DNA of 64,000 bases, from assembly GCA_039707655.1 (NCBI GenBank), contig CM077665.1, positions 85,127,954 through 85,191,953 on the forward strand. The letters run 5' to 3'. The position numbers were made by a program, and so were the translations under genes. Positions 1-14,204 of the stretch are shown in pieces. Positions within the stretch are counted from its first letter, which is position 1, and each line of letters begins with the position of its first letter. The DNA is from Elymus sibiricus. Its lineage: Eukaryota > Streptophyta > Magnoliopsida > Poales > Poaceae. Below the pieces are notes generated by a model. The model ran no database searches, had not been told where the DNA came from, and worked only from the letters and a program-made list of their open reading frames with translations.

Positions 1-553
1 ATAAAGCAAATCACTACTTTAAGTGCTGTTGAGAACCCATTCATATTTGATTATTGCATTATACCTACTGTATTTTAACTTTACCATGGCTCATACCCTT
101 CAATACAACCCATAAATTCATCAAAACAAGCACACAATGCAACGAAAACAGAATCAGTCTAAAACAGAACAGTCTGTAGTAATCTGTACTCTAACTATAC
201 TTCTGTAACTCTAAAAATTCTGAAAAATTAGGAAAACGTAAAGAATTTGTATAGCAATACTTTGTTAAAATTTCAGCTCAATATCACGTTCCAGTAAAAA
301 ATCAAAAATTCGAAACACTGCAGGCAAAGTTTTTGTTTCAGATTCAGCATCACTTCTACTCATCTTATGAATCATCCTAAAAGCTCTACTTGGCACAAAC
401 ACTAAATAAAACATAAAAACACAAGCATAACAGAGGCATAATTGTGTCAAAACTCAAAAACAGAAAGAAAAAGAGGAAAATAAATTTATTCATTGGGTTG
501 CCTCCCAACAAGCGTTATCGTTTTACGCCCCCAGCTAGGCATAACGCATAGAT

Positions 554-2721
554 TCAAGTATTGTCATCTTTAGCTGTCGCTCCATAGGATGCTCTCATGA
601 TTGATTCATATGGTGGCTTAATTCTTGTTCTAGGGAAGTGTTCCATACCCTTTCTTAGTGGAAATTGAAACCTAATATTGCCTTCTTTCATATCGATCAC
701 GGCACCTATAGTACGCAAGAACGGTCTACCAAGTATAATGGGACAAGACGGATTGCAATCAATATCAAGAACAATAAAATCTATGGGCACATAGTTCCTA
801 TTTGCAAGAATAAGAATATCATTAATTCTTCCCAAAGGCCTTTTAATAGTAGAATCCGCCAAGTGCAAATTAAGAGAACATTCTTCAGTATTGGTGAGAC
901 CAAGCACATCACATAAAGATTTCGGAATCGTGGAAACACTAGCACCCAAATCACATAAAGAAAAGCACTCATAATTTTTAATCTTGACCTTAATGGTAGG
1001 TTCCCACTCATCATGTAATTTTCTAGGAATAGAAATCTCCAACTCCAACTTTTCTTCAAAAGATTTCATCATGGCATCAACGATATGTTTAGTGAAAGCT
1101 TTATTTTGTTCATAAGCATGGGGTGAATTCAACATGGATTGCAGCATAGAAATACATTCAATCAAAGAGCAACTATCATAATTAAAGTCTTTGCAATCCA
1201 AAATAGTGGGCACATCACTAGTTAAAGTTTTGACCTCTTCAAACCCACTTTCATCAAATTTTTCATCAAGATTTTCACCCTCCAAATTATTGGGACGCCT
1301 TCTAGCTAAAGTTGACTCTACTTCAGTCCCTTTATCATCAATCTTAATATTACTAAACAAAGAATCAATAGAAGAAACACCAATCACTTTAAGATCTTCA
1401 TCATTTTTCTGAAGGCAATCACTAGAAAACGATTTTTCTAAGAATTCTCTTCTAGCTCGAAGCATATCGGTTCATTTCTTACTTTCATCCATAGAGACAT
1501 GTAAAGCTTTAATTGATTCATCAATCTTAGGCACAAAAGCTTTCTACTTGAGATTTTCTACATCATGAGAAATTCTATCAATGCTTCTAGACATATCATC
1601 AATCTTATTCAACTTTTCTTCTATCGTAGTATTGAAAGCCTTTTGCGTATTGATAAATTCTTTAATATTACTCTTAAGATCAGAGGTGTTACTATTATTA
1701 TTGTAAGAAGGATTACCATAGGAATTACCATAATTATTAGAGCAATTTCCAGGAAAAGGCCTAGGATTAAAATTACCTCTATAAGCATTGCTATTGAAAT
1801 TGTTTCGCGAGACAAAGTTCACATCTACGGAATCACAATTTTTCTCAATCAAAGTAGACAAAGGCACATCATTAAGATCAATAGGAGCATTTTTACTAGC
1901 AACCAACTTCATCAAAGTATCAACCTTATCACTCAAAGTACTAATTTCTTCAACCGAATTAACTTTTTTACTAGTAGGTGCTCTTTCGGTATGCCATTGT
2001 GAATAATTTGCCATAATATTATCTAGCAATTTAGTAGCTTCACCCAAAGTAATTTCCATAAAAGTGCCACCCACAGCGGAATCTAAAATATTTCTAGAGA
2101 CAAAATTCAATCCCGCATAAATTTTTTGAATGATCATCCAAAGATTTAAACCATGAGTAGGACAATTTCTTAGCATCAATTTCATTATTTCCCAAGATTG
2201 TGCAACATGTTCATGCTCCAGTCGCTTAAAATTCATGATTTGTGTCCAAAGGGAAATATTTTTCGCGGCCGGAAAATACTTAGTGATAAAACCATCCTTG
2301 CACTTATTCCAAGAATCGATACTATTGTGAGGCAAAGAGGAAAACCAAATTTTTGCACGATCCCGCAAGGAAAAAGGAAATAATTTCAACTTCACTATAT
2401 CATTGTCCACATATTTTTTTTCTTTTGCATATCACACAATTCTACGAACGTGTTTAGATGGGACGCGACATCCTCATTAGGAGTACTGGCAAATTGATCT
2501 TTCATGACAAGATTCAACAAAGCGACATTAATATCACAAGACTCCGCACTAGTGGCGGGAGGAGCAATTGGACTACTAATAAAATCATTGTTATTAGTAT
2601 TGGAAAAATCACACAACTTGGTGTTTTCTTGAGTCATCGTGACTACGCAAACAAGATTGCAAGCAAGCAAGAGATCTGTCTTGAAAAAGGCAAACAAAAA
2701 AGAGGGCGAATAAAACGGCAA
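554..2721 (-). pseudogene. gag-protease of gypsy element A, broken by stops
   Basis: This is a retrotransposon capsid followed by a retropepsin-like protease. The gag core (about 2410-2090) has the conserved Trp-rich pattern around RDRAKIWFSSLP. The protease (about 1100-600) has CDLGASVSTIP where a classical enzyme has a DTG/DSG active site, and later ILGRPFL. One frame continues from 2410 to 554 and is interrupted only by TAG at 1546-1544 and TGA at 1474-1472. A frameshift near 2413-2420 lies in an eight-base T run and separates the first 108 codons. The frame ends with KDDNT and a stop, as it does in element B, so this looks like the natural end. The two stops fit single C-to-T changes of Gln and Arg codons (inference). 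Confidence 0.8.
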
Positions 2722-2866
2722 ATTGGGTGAAGTGGAGGAGAGGAAAACGAGAGGAAAATGGCAAATAATGTAATTGCAAGAATATGAGATTTGTGATTAG
2801 AAACCTGGTAGATGATGATGGTGTCTCCTCGGCGCCAGAGATTGGCACGTAGAAGAGACCGCTTCC

Positions 2867-2884
2867 TTCCCGGCAACGGTGCCA
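2867..2884 (-). promoter_or_regulatory. Primer binding site, tRNA-Asp type (element A)
   Basis: The minus strand reads TGGCACCGTTGCCGGGAA directly inside the LTR. This matches the complement of a plant tRNA-Asp 3' end (TGGCGCCGTTGCCGGGGA) with two mismatches. It fixes the element's orientation and the LTR inner edge. Confidence 0.8.
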
Positions 2885-2886
2885 GA

Positions 2887-4453
2887 AATTCCTTTGACGT
2901 GGCTTGAGACTGCGTCGGAATTTCCCCAAAGAGGAAGGGATGATGCAGCACGGCGACGTTAAGTATTTCCCTCAGTTATGAAACCAAGGTATCGAACCAG
3001 TAGGAGGATCACCACCACCTAATAAATAGCACCTGCACACAAAGAACAAATACTTGCAACCCGATACGAAAGAGAGGTTGTCAATCTCTCTACGGTAAAA
3101 AGATAGATTAGAGAGATGGATCTCTCAAGAACACAAAATAAAAAGGGCAAATAAAAAGTGCTGCAAGGTATTTTTGGGTTTTTGGAATAATAGATCTGAA
3201 AACAAAAGCGGCAAAAAAGATAGATCGGAAAGCAATATGTTGGAAAAGTAGACCCGGGGGCTGTAGGTTTCACTAGTGGCTTCTCTCATGAGTATAGCAC
3301 ACGGTGGGTGAACAAATTACTGTTGGGCAATTGATAGAAGATCAAATAATCATTACGATATCCAAGGCGATGATCATTATATAAGCATCACGTCCAAGAT
3401 AAGTAGACCAACTCCTGCCTGCATCTACTACTATTACTCCACACATCGACCGCTATCCAGCATGCATCTAGTGTATTAAGTTCATGGAAAAACCGAGTAA
3501 TGCAATAAGAACGGTGACATGATGTAGATAAGATCTATTCGTGTAGGAATAGACCCTATCTTGTTATCCTTAATAGCAATGATACATGCGTGCCTCGCTG
3601 CCCCTTCTGTCACTGGGAGATGACACCGCAAGAACGAACCCATCACAAAGCACCTCTTCCCATGGCAAGAAAAAATGATCTAGTTGGCCTAACTAAACCA
3701 AAGATTCGAAGAAGAAATACAAGGCTATAAGTAATCATGCATATAAGAGATCAAAGAAGACTCAAATAATATTCATGGATAGAAACTGATCATGAACTCA
3801 AAATTCATCGAATCCCAACAAACACACCGCAAAATTTTACATCAAATAGATCTCCAAGAGACCATTGTATTGAGAATCAAAAGAGAGAGGAAGACATCTA
3901 GCTACTGCCTACGGACCCGTAGGTCTATGGTAGACTACTCATGCATCATCAGAGAGGCACCAATGAGGATGATGAACCCCTCCGTGATGGTGTTAGATTG
4001 GATCTCGAGGCTCTGGAACTTGCGGCGGCTGGATGTGTTTTTCGTCGACTCCTCTAGGGTTTCTGGAATATTTGGGAATTTATAGGCGTCAGAGGCAGTG
4101 GAGAGGGGTCCCGAGGAGGGCACAACCCATCAGGGCGCGCCTGGGGCCTCTGGCGTGCCCTGGTGGGTTGTGGTCTCCACGGCCCACCTCTCTGGCACTT
4201 CTTTGGCCCACCAGATGTCTTCTGGTCCAAAAAAAATCTCCAAAAAGTTTCGTCGCGATTGGACTCCGTTTGGTACTGATATTCTGCGAAGTAAAAAACA
4301 GGCAAAAACAACAACTAGCACGTTGGCACTATGTCAATAGGTTAGTCCCAAAAAATGATATAAAGTTGCTATAATATGATTGTAAAACATCCAAGAATGA
4401 TAATATAACAGCATGGAACAAGCAAAAATTATAGATACGTTGGAGACGTATCA
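2887..4453 (-). repeat. 5' LTR of gypsy element A
   Basis: On the minus strand the LTR opens with TGATACGTCTCCA at 4453 and ends a few bases before the primer site at 2884, giving about 1.56 kb. The inner end is uncertain by roughly 10 bp because several CA dinucleotides are possible. Part of this sequence (about 2930-3650) is clearly related to the LTR of element B at 7455-8605. Confidence 0.8.
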
Positions 4454-6130
4454 TGTACCAAGATGTGCAATGATCTAGCGTAACATGTAGATAATGATGA
4501 ACGGTGGCTTTGCCACGAATATTATGTCAGCTATATGATCATGCAAATCAATATAATGATGAATACACAAGTCATGTGACGGAACGGTGGAAGTTGCATG
4601 GCAATATATCTCGGGGTGGATATGGAAATGCCATAATAGGTAGGTATGGTGGCTGTTTTGAGGAAGATATAAGGAGGCTTATGTTTGATAGAGTGTATCA
4701 TATCACGGGGTTTGGATGCTCCGGCGAAGTTTGCACCAACTCTCGAGGTGATAATGGGAAATGCACGACACCGAAGAGGCTAGCAAATTAGGAATGGTGA
4801 GAGTGCGTATATCTAGGTTGGTAGGAGTTAACCATCGTGCGCCCCCTGATTCGAACAATAAGATATGATTTAATTTCAGACATAAAAATGCTCACACATC
4901 ATCACATATATTTCTACTAACCAATGATCATGTACTCATGCCCTTTCATATTACTACATCAATATAATTAACACATGTTTCTTCTTTGGTGAGCTACATG
5001 AAAGTTTTTATTATATCCCCCTTGAATACCTACCATTTTTGGACTAGTCTTATAACATGTGCCCATTACCATTCCTATTTATTAGACTCTCAAAAATATT
5101 TAAGTGAAGCATGAGAGTTCAATTATTTATATAAAATCTAAACACCGTCGTGCTCTAAAAGATACAAGTGAAGCACTAGAGCAACTGCCTAGCTCAAAAG
5201 ATATAAGTGAAGCATATAGAGTATTCTAACAAATTATGATGACCATGTGTCTCTCTCAAATATGTGTGTCCAGCCAACAATGATTGTGAAAAACTAAAAT
5301 AAAATCAAACTATAATACAAGATGCTCCAAGCAAAACACATATCATGTGACGAATAAAAATATAGCTCCAAGTGACATACCGATAGATTGGAGACGAAAG
5401 AGGGGAGGCATCCCCAAGCTTAGAAGCTTGGGTATTCCTTGAATATTACCTTCGGGTTCCTTGGTCACCCCCAATTTTAGGGTCTTGCAGCTCCTTATTC
5501 CTTCATCCATCGTTGTCTCGCCCAAAACTTGAAAACTTCAGCACACAAAACTCAACAAAACCTCGTGAGAAACGTTAGTATAATAGACATATCAAATACT
5601 CTAGGTGCTATTATAAATAGATTCATATTTTATTATTGCATAATAGGTACTTTATTCTAACTTCTCCATGGCTTATACCCCCCGATACAATCCATAGCAT
5701 CATCAAAACAAGCAAACTATGCAAGCAAAACAGAATCTATCTCAAACAGAACAATCTGTAGTGATCTGTACTAAAACCATACTGCTGTAACTCTGAAAAT
5801 TCTGAAACATTAGGACAACCTGGGAAATTTGTATACCAATACTGTGTAAAATATTCAGATCAAAAAGACATTTCAATAAAATCAGAGAAATTATGCATTG
5901 GATGTATAAGTTTTTGTTTTTGCACAACATCAATTCTACTATCTTCCAAATCATCCCAAAGGCTTTACTTGGCACAAACACTAATTAAAACATTAAAACA
6001 CAATCATTACAGTAGCAATAATCATGTAAACATGCCAAAACATAAAGTAATAAAAATTAAAGATAACTATTGGGTTGCCTCCCAACAAGTGCTATTGTTT
6101 TATGCCCCTAGCTAGGCATAATGCAAAGTA

Positions 6131-7260
6131 TCAAGTGTTGTCATCTTTCAAGTTGATTCCATAGGTGGCCCTCATAATAGATTCATAAGGTGGTTTGATT
6201 CTCTTTCTAGGAAAGTGTTGCATCCCTTTCTTTAATAGGAATTGGAATCTTATATTACCTTCTTTCATGTCAATAATAGCTTCTATATTTCGCACGAAAG
6301 GCCTACCAAGTATAATAGGACAAGAAGGATTGCATTCATTATCAAGCACAATTAAATCCACATGGACATAATTTATATTAGTAAGAATAAGGACTTCTAC
6401 CCATTGGTTTCTTAATAGTGGAATCCGCTACATGCAAGTTGAGGGAACATTCATTTATATCGGTGAGACCTAGCACATCACATACAGATTTTGGTATTGT
6501 GGAAATGCTAGAACCAAGATCACACAAAGCATTACATTAGTAATCTTTAAGCTTAGTTTTAATAGTAGGTTGCCATCATGCAACTTTCTAGGTATTGAAA
6601 CCTCTAACTCAAGTTTCTCCTCATGAGCTTTTATAATAGCTTCCACAATATGTTTAGTGAAAGCTTTATTTTGTTCGTAAGCATTAGGTGAGCTAATCAC
6701 CGATTGCAACAAGGAAATACATTCAACTAAAGAGCAACTTTCATAATTAAAGTCCTTGTAATCCAAAGTAGTGGCTGCATCACTATGTAAATTTTTGACC
6801 TCTCCAAACCCACTTTTTTCTATCAATAAGATCATCACCCTCCGAACAAGCAGGACGCCTTCTAGCTAAAGTTGACTCATCTCCAGTCCCTTTTTCATCA
6901 ATTTTCATGTTAGTAAAAAAAGATTCAATAGGAGAAACACCATTCATTTTAATTTCCTAATCATGATTACCGAGAGGATATGATTCTGGTTAGCAGCCAT
7001 TTTATTTACTAATGTGGTTTGCTTATCAGAAATCTTCCCTAGCAAATTTTCAATCTAAGCTAGTTGAGATTGTAGGTTGGCTACTTCATGATTAACTTCA
7101 TCAAGTTATTTACTAATAGCATCAAGCAGAGTGGAATTTTCCTTAAATTCTTCAGTAAATAATTTATTATGTTCATGTTGTGTAAACAAGAAATTTTTCA
7201 TAGAGATGTCTATTTCAGCCAACCGTTTGTAATAAGTAGTGTCATAAAATTTATCCTAAG
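6131..7260 (-). pseudogene. gag-protease remnant of gypsy element B
   Basis: Two minus-strand pieces, 6838-6470 and 6361-6131, align with the protease half of element A's polyprotein. They share the KAFTKHIVEAI region, a C-terminal ILGRPFVRNIEA segment and the terminal KDDNT before the stop. A frameshift and small deletions at about 6370-6560 remove the active-site neighbourhood. Between 6838 and 7260 only scraps of gag spacer are left, with several stops. The copy cannot encode a working polyprotein. Confidence 0.7.
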
Positions 7261-7433
7261 ATATAGCGGCGAAAAAAGTAAACTAGCAAGCAAACAAGTA
7301 AACTAGATAACTAAGCAAGCAAGAAAATAGAAATATTTTTTATTTTTATGTAAGCAAATATAAAGGAAAATAAAAATTAGAACAAGTGATTGATAATTTG
7401 TGTGAAGGGACCTGACGAGAGTTTGATGATGTC

Positions 7434-7451
7434 TCCCTGGCAACGGCGCCA
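7434..7451 (-). promoter_or_regulatory. Primer binding site, tRNA-Asp type (element B)
   Basis: The minus strand reads TGGCGCCGTTGCCAGGGA, the expected tRNA-Asp complement with one mismatch. It lies between the gag remnant and the LTR. Confidence 0.8.
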
Positions 7452-7891
7452 TAAATTCTTCCTGCTACTTGTGAGTTGCGTTGTGTTTTTCCCCGAAGAG
7501 GAGGGGAGATGCAGTACAGTAGAGATAAGTATTTCCCTCAATGAGAACCAAGGTTATCGAACCAATAGGAGAACCAAGCAAACCTCTTTCAACAGGACCT
7601 ACACACAAAACCAAACACTTGCACCCAACGCGGGCAAGAGTGTTGTCAAGACCCTTGAACTCATTACTTTCAAGGATTAAATCATGATAGAAATAGGTGA
7701 TACAAATAATAAAAGTAAAAAACAATAAGTAAATTGCAGCAAGGTATTTTTAGGGTTTTAGTATTTATGATTAAGTAGACGCCAGGGCCATAGTTTTCGC
7801 TAGAGGCTTCTCTCTTGAACATAGCATACGGTGAGTAAACAAATTACAGTTGGCCAATTGAAAGAATAGCGCATAGTCATGACATGTTATT

Positions 7892-8605
7892 CACGACAAT
7901 GATCATGTATATAGGCATCACGTCCATAAACAAGTAGACCGAAATGATTCTGCATCTACTACTATTACTCCACTTCGAGAGCGCTTCTATGCTTGCCTCT
8001 CTAGATATTAAGTTCGTGACAAAAAGAGTAATGCTTGGAGCAAGGTGAGATGATGTAGACAAAGTAAGACAAGCAATATTTTCAGACCCCATCGTTATAT
8101 CCTTAATGGCAACAATACAAATACGTGTCATGTCCCCTTCTGTCACTGGGATATAGAGCACCGCAAGATTTAACCCAATACAACGCACCACTCCGGTGTA
8201 TTTTGCACTTTTGGTATGTCACATATGATTCATATGTTTCTTTAGCGCACACGGCAATGCTCATGTACATAGACATCACGTCCATAAACAAGTAGACCGA
8301 AACGATCATGCATCTACTACTATTACTCCACTTCGAGAGGGTTTCTATGCTTGCCTCACTAGGTATTAAGTTTATGACAAAAAGAGTAATGCTTGGAGCA
8401 AGGTGACATCATGTAGACAAATTAAGACAAGCAATATGTTCAGACCCCGTCGTTATATCCTTAATGTCAACAATACAAATACGTGTCATGTCCCCTTCTG
8501 TCACTGGGATATAGAGCACCGCAAGATTGAACCCATTACAACACACCACTCCGGTTCATTTTCCACTTTTGGGATGTCACATATGATTCATACTTTTCTT
8601 TAGTG
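7892..8605. repeat. 358-bp tandem duplication inside LTR B
   Basis: Two adjacent copies, about 7892-8249 and 8250-8605, align along their whole length with a constant offset of 358 bp. For example, CGTCCATAAACAAG follows ATCA at 7921 and again at 8279. Both carry the segment around TCTGTCACTGGGATATAGAGCA. Scattered substitutions separate the copies, so the duplication is not recent. Confidence 0.85.
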
Positions 8606-11600
8606 CAACTTTCATAAAATCCATGTATCGAAATTCATAAAAAATTATGCTAACTTTAAGAATTTTGCACTTGGATATTCGAAATGATCTTTAAAAATCA
8701 CATCTAATATTAAATTTTGTAAAGTTGAGAATTATCAAAAGTTGAACTTTCAAATTTCTGAGTTGTGATTTTTTAAATTTCCATTATTTTACTTTACACG
8801 GGAAAATGGGAAGCTGAAAAATGTCATGTAGTTGGGCGCCACCTCTTCATCCTGTACCGCATGTGTAGCCAACTACGGCCACCCTTGCTTGCGTGGGCAC
8901 CCCACCACTCCCGTGTATGACGATTGCTCCCAGCGCATCCAGCGTGCCTGGCCCCCACCATGACGAGTATACCGTGAAAAAGTGCGCCCAAACAACCCCG
9001 TCGAGTGCACTCCCATGCTTGACCGCGGGTGCATTAAACCGTGAGGAGCAGTTTCGTGCTCGAAGGTCCACGTGGTAAAGTTACCAAAACACTCATTCAC
9101 ACGCTTTTTCCACAAAAAAAAGACATGAAAATTTTTCTACATACACATTGCTTTATGTAATAATATGTAAAAAGGAACAGTAACATGTTTGTCTGTTGTT
9201 TTGTATACATCGACAAGTGACCAATATGATATTTAATTTAGGACAATAGAAAAATGAATCATAGGGCAGAAAGGATGTACAAAATCCACTCTCCATCTGT
9301 GGCGATCCAAAACGGCGGGGCACTTTCAAAGTTGAGAATTCTCAAAATTTGAACTTTCAAAATATCAATTTTTTTTACTTTACACGGGAAAAGGGAAAGC
9401 TGAAAAATGTCATGCGGGTGGGCACCACCTCCTCATCACACGTCGCATGTGTAGCCAATTGTTGCCACCCGCGCTTGAGTGGGCACCCCACCACTCCCGC
9501 GTACGATGACGGCTCCCCTCGCCTCCTGCGTGCATGGTCACCACCATGATGAGCGTTCCCTGAAAAAGCGTGTGTCAACAACCCTACCCCATGCTTGACT
9601 GCGGGTGCATTAAATCGCAAAGGAGCGATTTCGTGCTTGAAGGTCCACGTTGTCAATTTACCAAAAAAGACTCATTTACACACTTTCCCAAAAATAAAAT
9701 TCATGGCAATATTTCTTCATATACATTGCTCGATGTGATATGTAAAAACGGAGCAGTGATATGTTTGCTTGTTATTATGTATAATACTACATCACAAATA
9801 GATATGTGTTTTCGACACAAAAACTCACAAATTTGATCTTTGATTTAGGAAAATATAAAAAGGAATCATAGGGCAGAAGGGGTGTACAAAATCCACTCTC
9901 CATCCGCGAAGATCCAAAACGGCTGGACACTTGAGAATTATCAAAACTTGAACTTTCAAAATTCTAACGTGGTATTTTTAACTTCCGTTTTTTTGAATTT
10001 TACACAGGAAAAAGGAAAGCTAAAATATGTCACACGGGAGTGCCCGGCCTGTTCATCTCGTGTCGCATGTGTAGCCAGCTATTGACACCCAAGCTTGCAT
10101 GGGCACCCCACCACTCTCGCGTACAACAACGGCTCCCCTCGCCTCCCGCGTGACTGGCCCCCATCATGACGAACGTTCCCCGAAAAAGCGCGTCCTAACA
10201 ACCCTACCCCATGCTTGACTCGAGGTGCATTAAATCACGGAGGAGCGGTTTCGTGCTTGAAGTTCCACATGTTCAAGTTACCACAAAGACTTATTTGGAC
10301 ACTTTTTTCAAAAAAGAAAATTAATGGCAATATTTCTACATATACATTGCTTGATGTAATATGTGGAAACGGAGTAGTGGTATATTTGCTTATTATTTTG
10401 TATAATAATACATCGCAAATAGATATGTGTTTTGACTAAAAAACTCATAAATATGATATTTAATTCATGACAATATAAAAAGGAATCATGGGGAACAAGG
10501 GGTGTACAAAATCCACTCTCCATCTACGGAGATCCAAAACGGCGGGGCACTTGCAAAGTTGAGAATTACCAAAACTTGAACTTTCAAAATTCTGACTTGT
10601 GATATTTTCGAACATTCAATTTTTTGAACATTACATAGGAAAAGGGAAAGCTCAAAAATGTCACGCGGGTGGTCCTCACTTCTTCATCTTGTGCTGCATG
10701 TGTAGCCAACTATTGCCACACGCGTATGTGTGGGCACCGCACCACTCCCGCTTACGACGACGGCTCCCCTTGCCTCCCGCGTGCATGGTCCCCACCATGA
10801 CGAGCGTTCCCCAAAAAAGCGTGTCACAACAACCCTACCCCATGCTTGGCTGCGGGTGTATTAAATTGCGAAGGAGCGATTTCGTGCTTGAAGGTCCACG
10901 TGGTCAAGTTACCAAAAAAAGACTCATTCACATACTTTTTCCAAAAAAAAATCATGGCAATATTTTTACATATACATTGCTTGATGTATTATGTAAAAAT
11001 GGAGTGGTGATATGTTTGCTTGTTATTATACATAATACTACATCACAATAGATATGTGTTTTTGACACAAAAACTCGCAAATATGATCTTTAATTTAGGA
11101 CAATATAAAAAGGAATCATGGAGAAGAAGGGGTTTACAAAATCCACTCTCCATCTGCGGAGATCCAAAATGGCGGGGTACTTGAGAATTATCAGAACTTG
11201 AACTTTTAAAATTCTGATGTGATATTTTTTTAATTTCGTTTTCTTGAACTTTGTACCGAAAAAAAGGAAACATAAAAGATGTCAGACGGGTGGGCCCCAC
11301 GTCTTCATCTCGTGGCGCATATGTAGCCAACTATTGCCGCCCGCGCTTGCATGGGCACCCCACAACTTCCGCGTACAACAACGGCTCACCGCGCCTCCCT
11401 CGTGCCTGGCCCCACCATGACGAGCGTTCCCCGAAAAAGCGTGCCCTAACAACCCTACCCCATGCTTGACTGCGGGTGCATTAAATCGCGAAGGAGCAGT
11501 TTCGTGCTTGAAGGTCCACGTGTTCAAGTTACCAAAAATACTTATTTAGACACTTTTTCTTAAAAAAAATCATGGCAATGTTTCTACATATGCATTGCTA

Positions 11601-14204
11601 GATGTAATATGTAAAAAATGGAAAACTGATATGTGTGCTTGTTATTTTGTATAATACCACATCACAAATAGATATGTGTTTTTGACAGAAAAAATAACAA
11701 ATATGATCTTTAATTTAGGACAATATAAGAAGGAATCATATGGAAGAAGGGGTGCACAAAATCCACTCCCCGTCAGCGAGACCCAAAATGATGGGGCACT
11801 TGCAAAGTTGAGAATTACCAAAACCATAAGTTTCAAAATTTTAACTTGCGATAACTTTTAAATCTCATTTTTTGAAATTTACATAGGAAAAATAAAAGCC
11901 AAAAAAATGTCACACAGGAGGGCCCCACCTCTTCATCCCATCCCGCGTGTGTAGCCAACTGTTGCCACCCGTGCCGTCGTGGGCACCCCACCACTCCCGC
12001 GTACGCTGCCCATGCCTCTCGCGTGCTTGGCTCCGACCATGACGAGCGTTCCTCAAGAAAACACGCCCCGACAACCCTACCCCATGGTTGACTGCGGGTG
12101 CATGGAGGAGCAGTTTCGTGCTTGAAGGTCCACATGGTCAAGTTACCAAAATGTCTAATTTAGACAGTTTTTCCAAAAAGAAAATGCATGGCAATTTTTC
12201 TACATTTACATTGCTTGTTGTAATATGTAAAAACGGAGCAGTGATATGTTTGCTTGTTATTTGTATAATACTACATCACAAATAGATATGTGTAATTAAC
12301 ACAAAAACTCACAAATATGATTTTAATTCAGGACAATATAAAAAGGAATTATAGGGCAGAAGGGGTGGACAAAATTCACTCTCCATCCGCGAAGATTCAA
12401 AATAGTGGGGCACTTCAAAAGTTGAGAATTTCAAATCTTGAACTTTTAAAATTCTGACTTGAGATATTTTTTAACTTTCATTTTTTGAACTTTACACGGG
12501 AAAAATTAAAGATGGGAAATGTCACGCGGGTGGGCCCCACCTCTTCATCCCGTGCCACGTGTGCAGCCACACCCGTGCTTGCGTGGGCACCCCGCCGCTC
12601 CTGCGTACGCTCTCCGCGCCTCCCACGTGCCTAACCCCCACCATGACGGGTGTTCCTCGAAAAAGCACGTCCCAACAACCCTACCCAGTGCTTGACCACG
12701 GGTGCATTAAATCGCGGAGGAGCAGTTTCGTGTTAGAAGATCACAAAAACTCACAAATATGATCTTTAATTTTGGACAATATAAAAAGGAATCATAGGGA
12801 ACAAATGGTGTAAAAAATCCACTCTACATCCGCGGAGATCCAAAACTGCAGGGCACTTGCAAAGTTGAGAATTACCCAAAACTTGAACTTTCAATATCCT
12901 AACTTGTGATATTTTTTAACTTTCATTTTTTTCGAACTTTACACAGGAAAAAAGAAAGCTAAAAAATGTCACGCGGGTGGTCCCCACCTCTTCATCCCGT
13001 GTTACATGTGTAGCCAACTGTTGCCACCCGCGCTTCCATAGGCACCCCACCACTCCCGCGTACGTCAACGGCTCCCCGCGCCTCCCACGTGCATGGTCCC
13101 CACCATGACGAGCGTTCCCCTAAAAAGTGTGTCCCAACAACCCTGCACCTATCTTGACGGCGGGTGCATTAAATCGCGGAGGAGCAATTTCGTGCTTAAA
13201 AGTCCATGTGGTCAAGTTACCAAAAAAGACTCATTTACACACTTTTCCAAAATAAATAAATTCATGGCTATATTTCTACATATACATTGCTTGATGTAAT
13301 ATGTAAAAACGGAGCAGTGATATATTTGCTTGTTATGATGTATAATACTACATCACAAATAGATATGTGTTTTTGACACAAAAAGTGACAAATATGATAT
13401 TTAATTTAGGACAACATAAAGAGGAATTATAGGACAAAAGGGGTGTACAAAATCCACCCTCCATCCGCGGAGATCCAAAATAAAACTTGAACTTTTAAAA
13501 TTTTGCCGTGATATTTTTTAACTGTTTTTTGAACTTTACACAGGAAAAATGAAACCTAAAAGATGTCACATGGGTGGGGCCCACCTCTTCATCTCGTGTC
13601 GCACGTGTAGCCAACTATTGCCACCCGCGCTTGCGCGGGCACCCCATCACTCATGCGTACAACGACGGCTCCCTGCGCCTCCCGCATGCTTGGCCCCACC
13701 ATGACGAGCGTTCCTTGAAAAGGTGCGCCCTAACAACCCTACCCCATGCTTGACTGCAGGGGCATTAAATCGTGGAGGAGCAGTTTCGTGCTCGAAGGTC
13801 CACGTGTTTAATTTACCAAAAATACTTATTTACACACTTTTTCCAAAAAAAGAAAATTGATGGCCATATTTCTACATATACATTGCTTGATGTAATATGT
13901 AAAAACGGAGCAGTGATATGTTTGCTTGTTATTTTGAATAATACTACATTAAAAAAAGATATATGTTTTTGATACAAAACTCATAGATATGATCTTTAAT
14001 TTAGGACAATATAAAAAGGAATCATAGGGAAGAAGGGGTGAAACAAATCCACTCTCCATTTGTGGAGATCCAAAACAGCGGGGCACTTTCAAAGTTGAGA
14101 ATTACCAAAACCTGAACTTTTAAAGTTCCGACTTGTGATGTTTTTTAAGTTTCATTTTTTGAAATTTACACGGGAAAAAGGAAAGCTAAGAAATGTCACG
14201 TGGG

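Larger units (their letters stand above)
1..4453 (-). mobile_element. Ty3/gypsy LTR retrotransposon A (gag-protease only), partial
   Basis: The element is read on the minus strand and runs out of the window at position 1. Its 5' LTR begins at 4453 with TGATACGTCTCCA. A primer site complementary to a tRNA-Asp 3' end follows the LTR, then a gag-protease frame (2721 to 554), then about 550 bp of AT-rich non-coding internal sequence. No reverse transcriptase follows the protease within the window. The LTR start and tRNA-Asp primer fit the abundant Triticeae gypsy families of Athila affinity (Sabrina/WHAM/Fatima type). That name is recognition from memory, not a search. The far LTR and target duplication lie outside the window. 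Confidence 0.85.
4454..8605 (-). mobile_element. Ty3/gypsy LTR retrotransposon B, degenerate relative of A
   Basis: This is a second element in the same orientation. From right to left it has LTR sequence (8605-7455), a tRNA-Asp primer site (7451-7434), a shortened gag region, a protease remnant (6838-6131), and a long AT-rich internal tail (6100-4454) with no recognisable pol. Element A abuts it at 4453, so A may have inserted into B's 3' region. The TGATACGTCTCC end of the LTR is not found, so the right end is truncated. The primer-to-protease-end distance is about 1.3 kb, against 2.3 kb in A, so most of gag has been lost. Confidence 0.7.
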
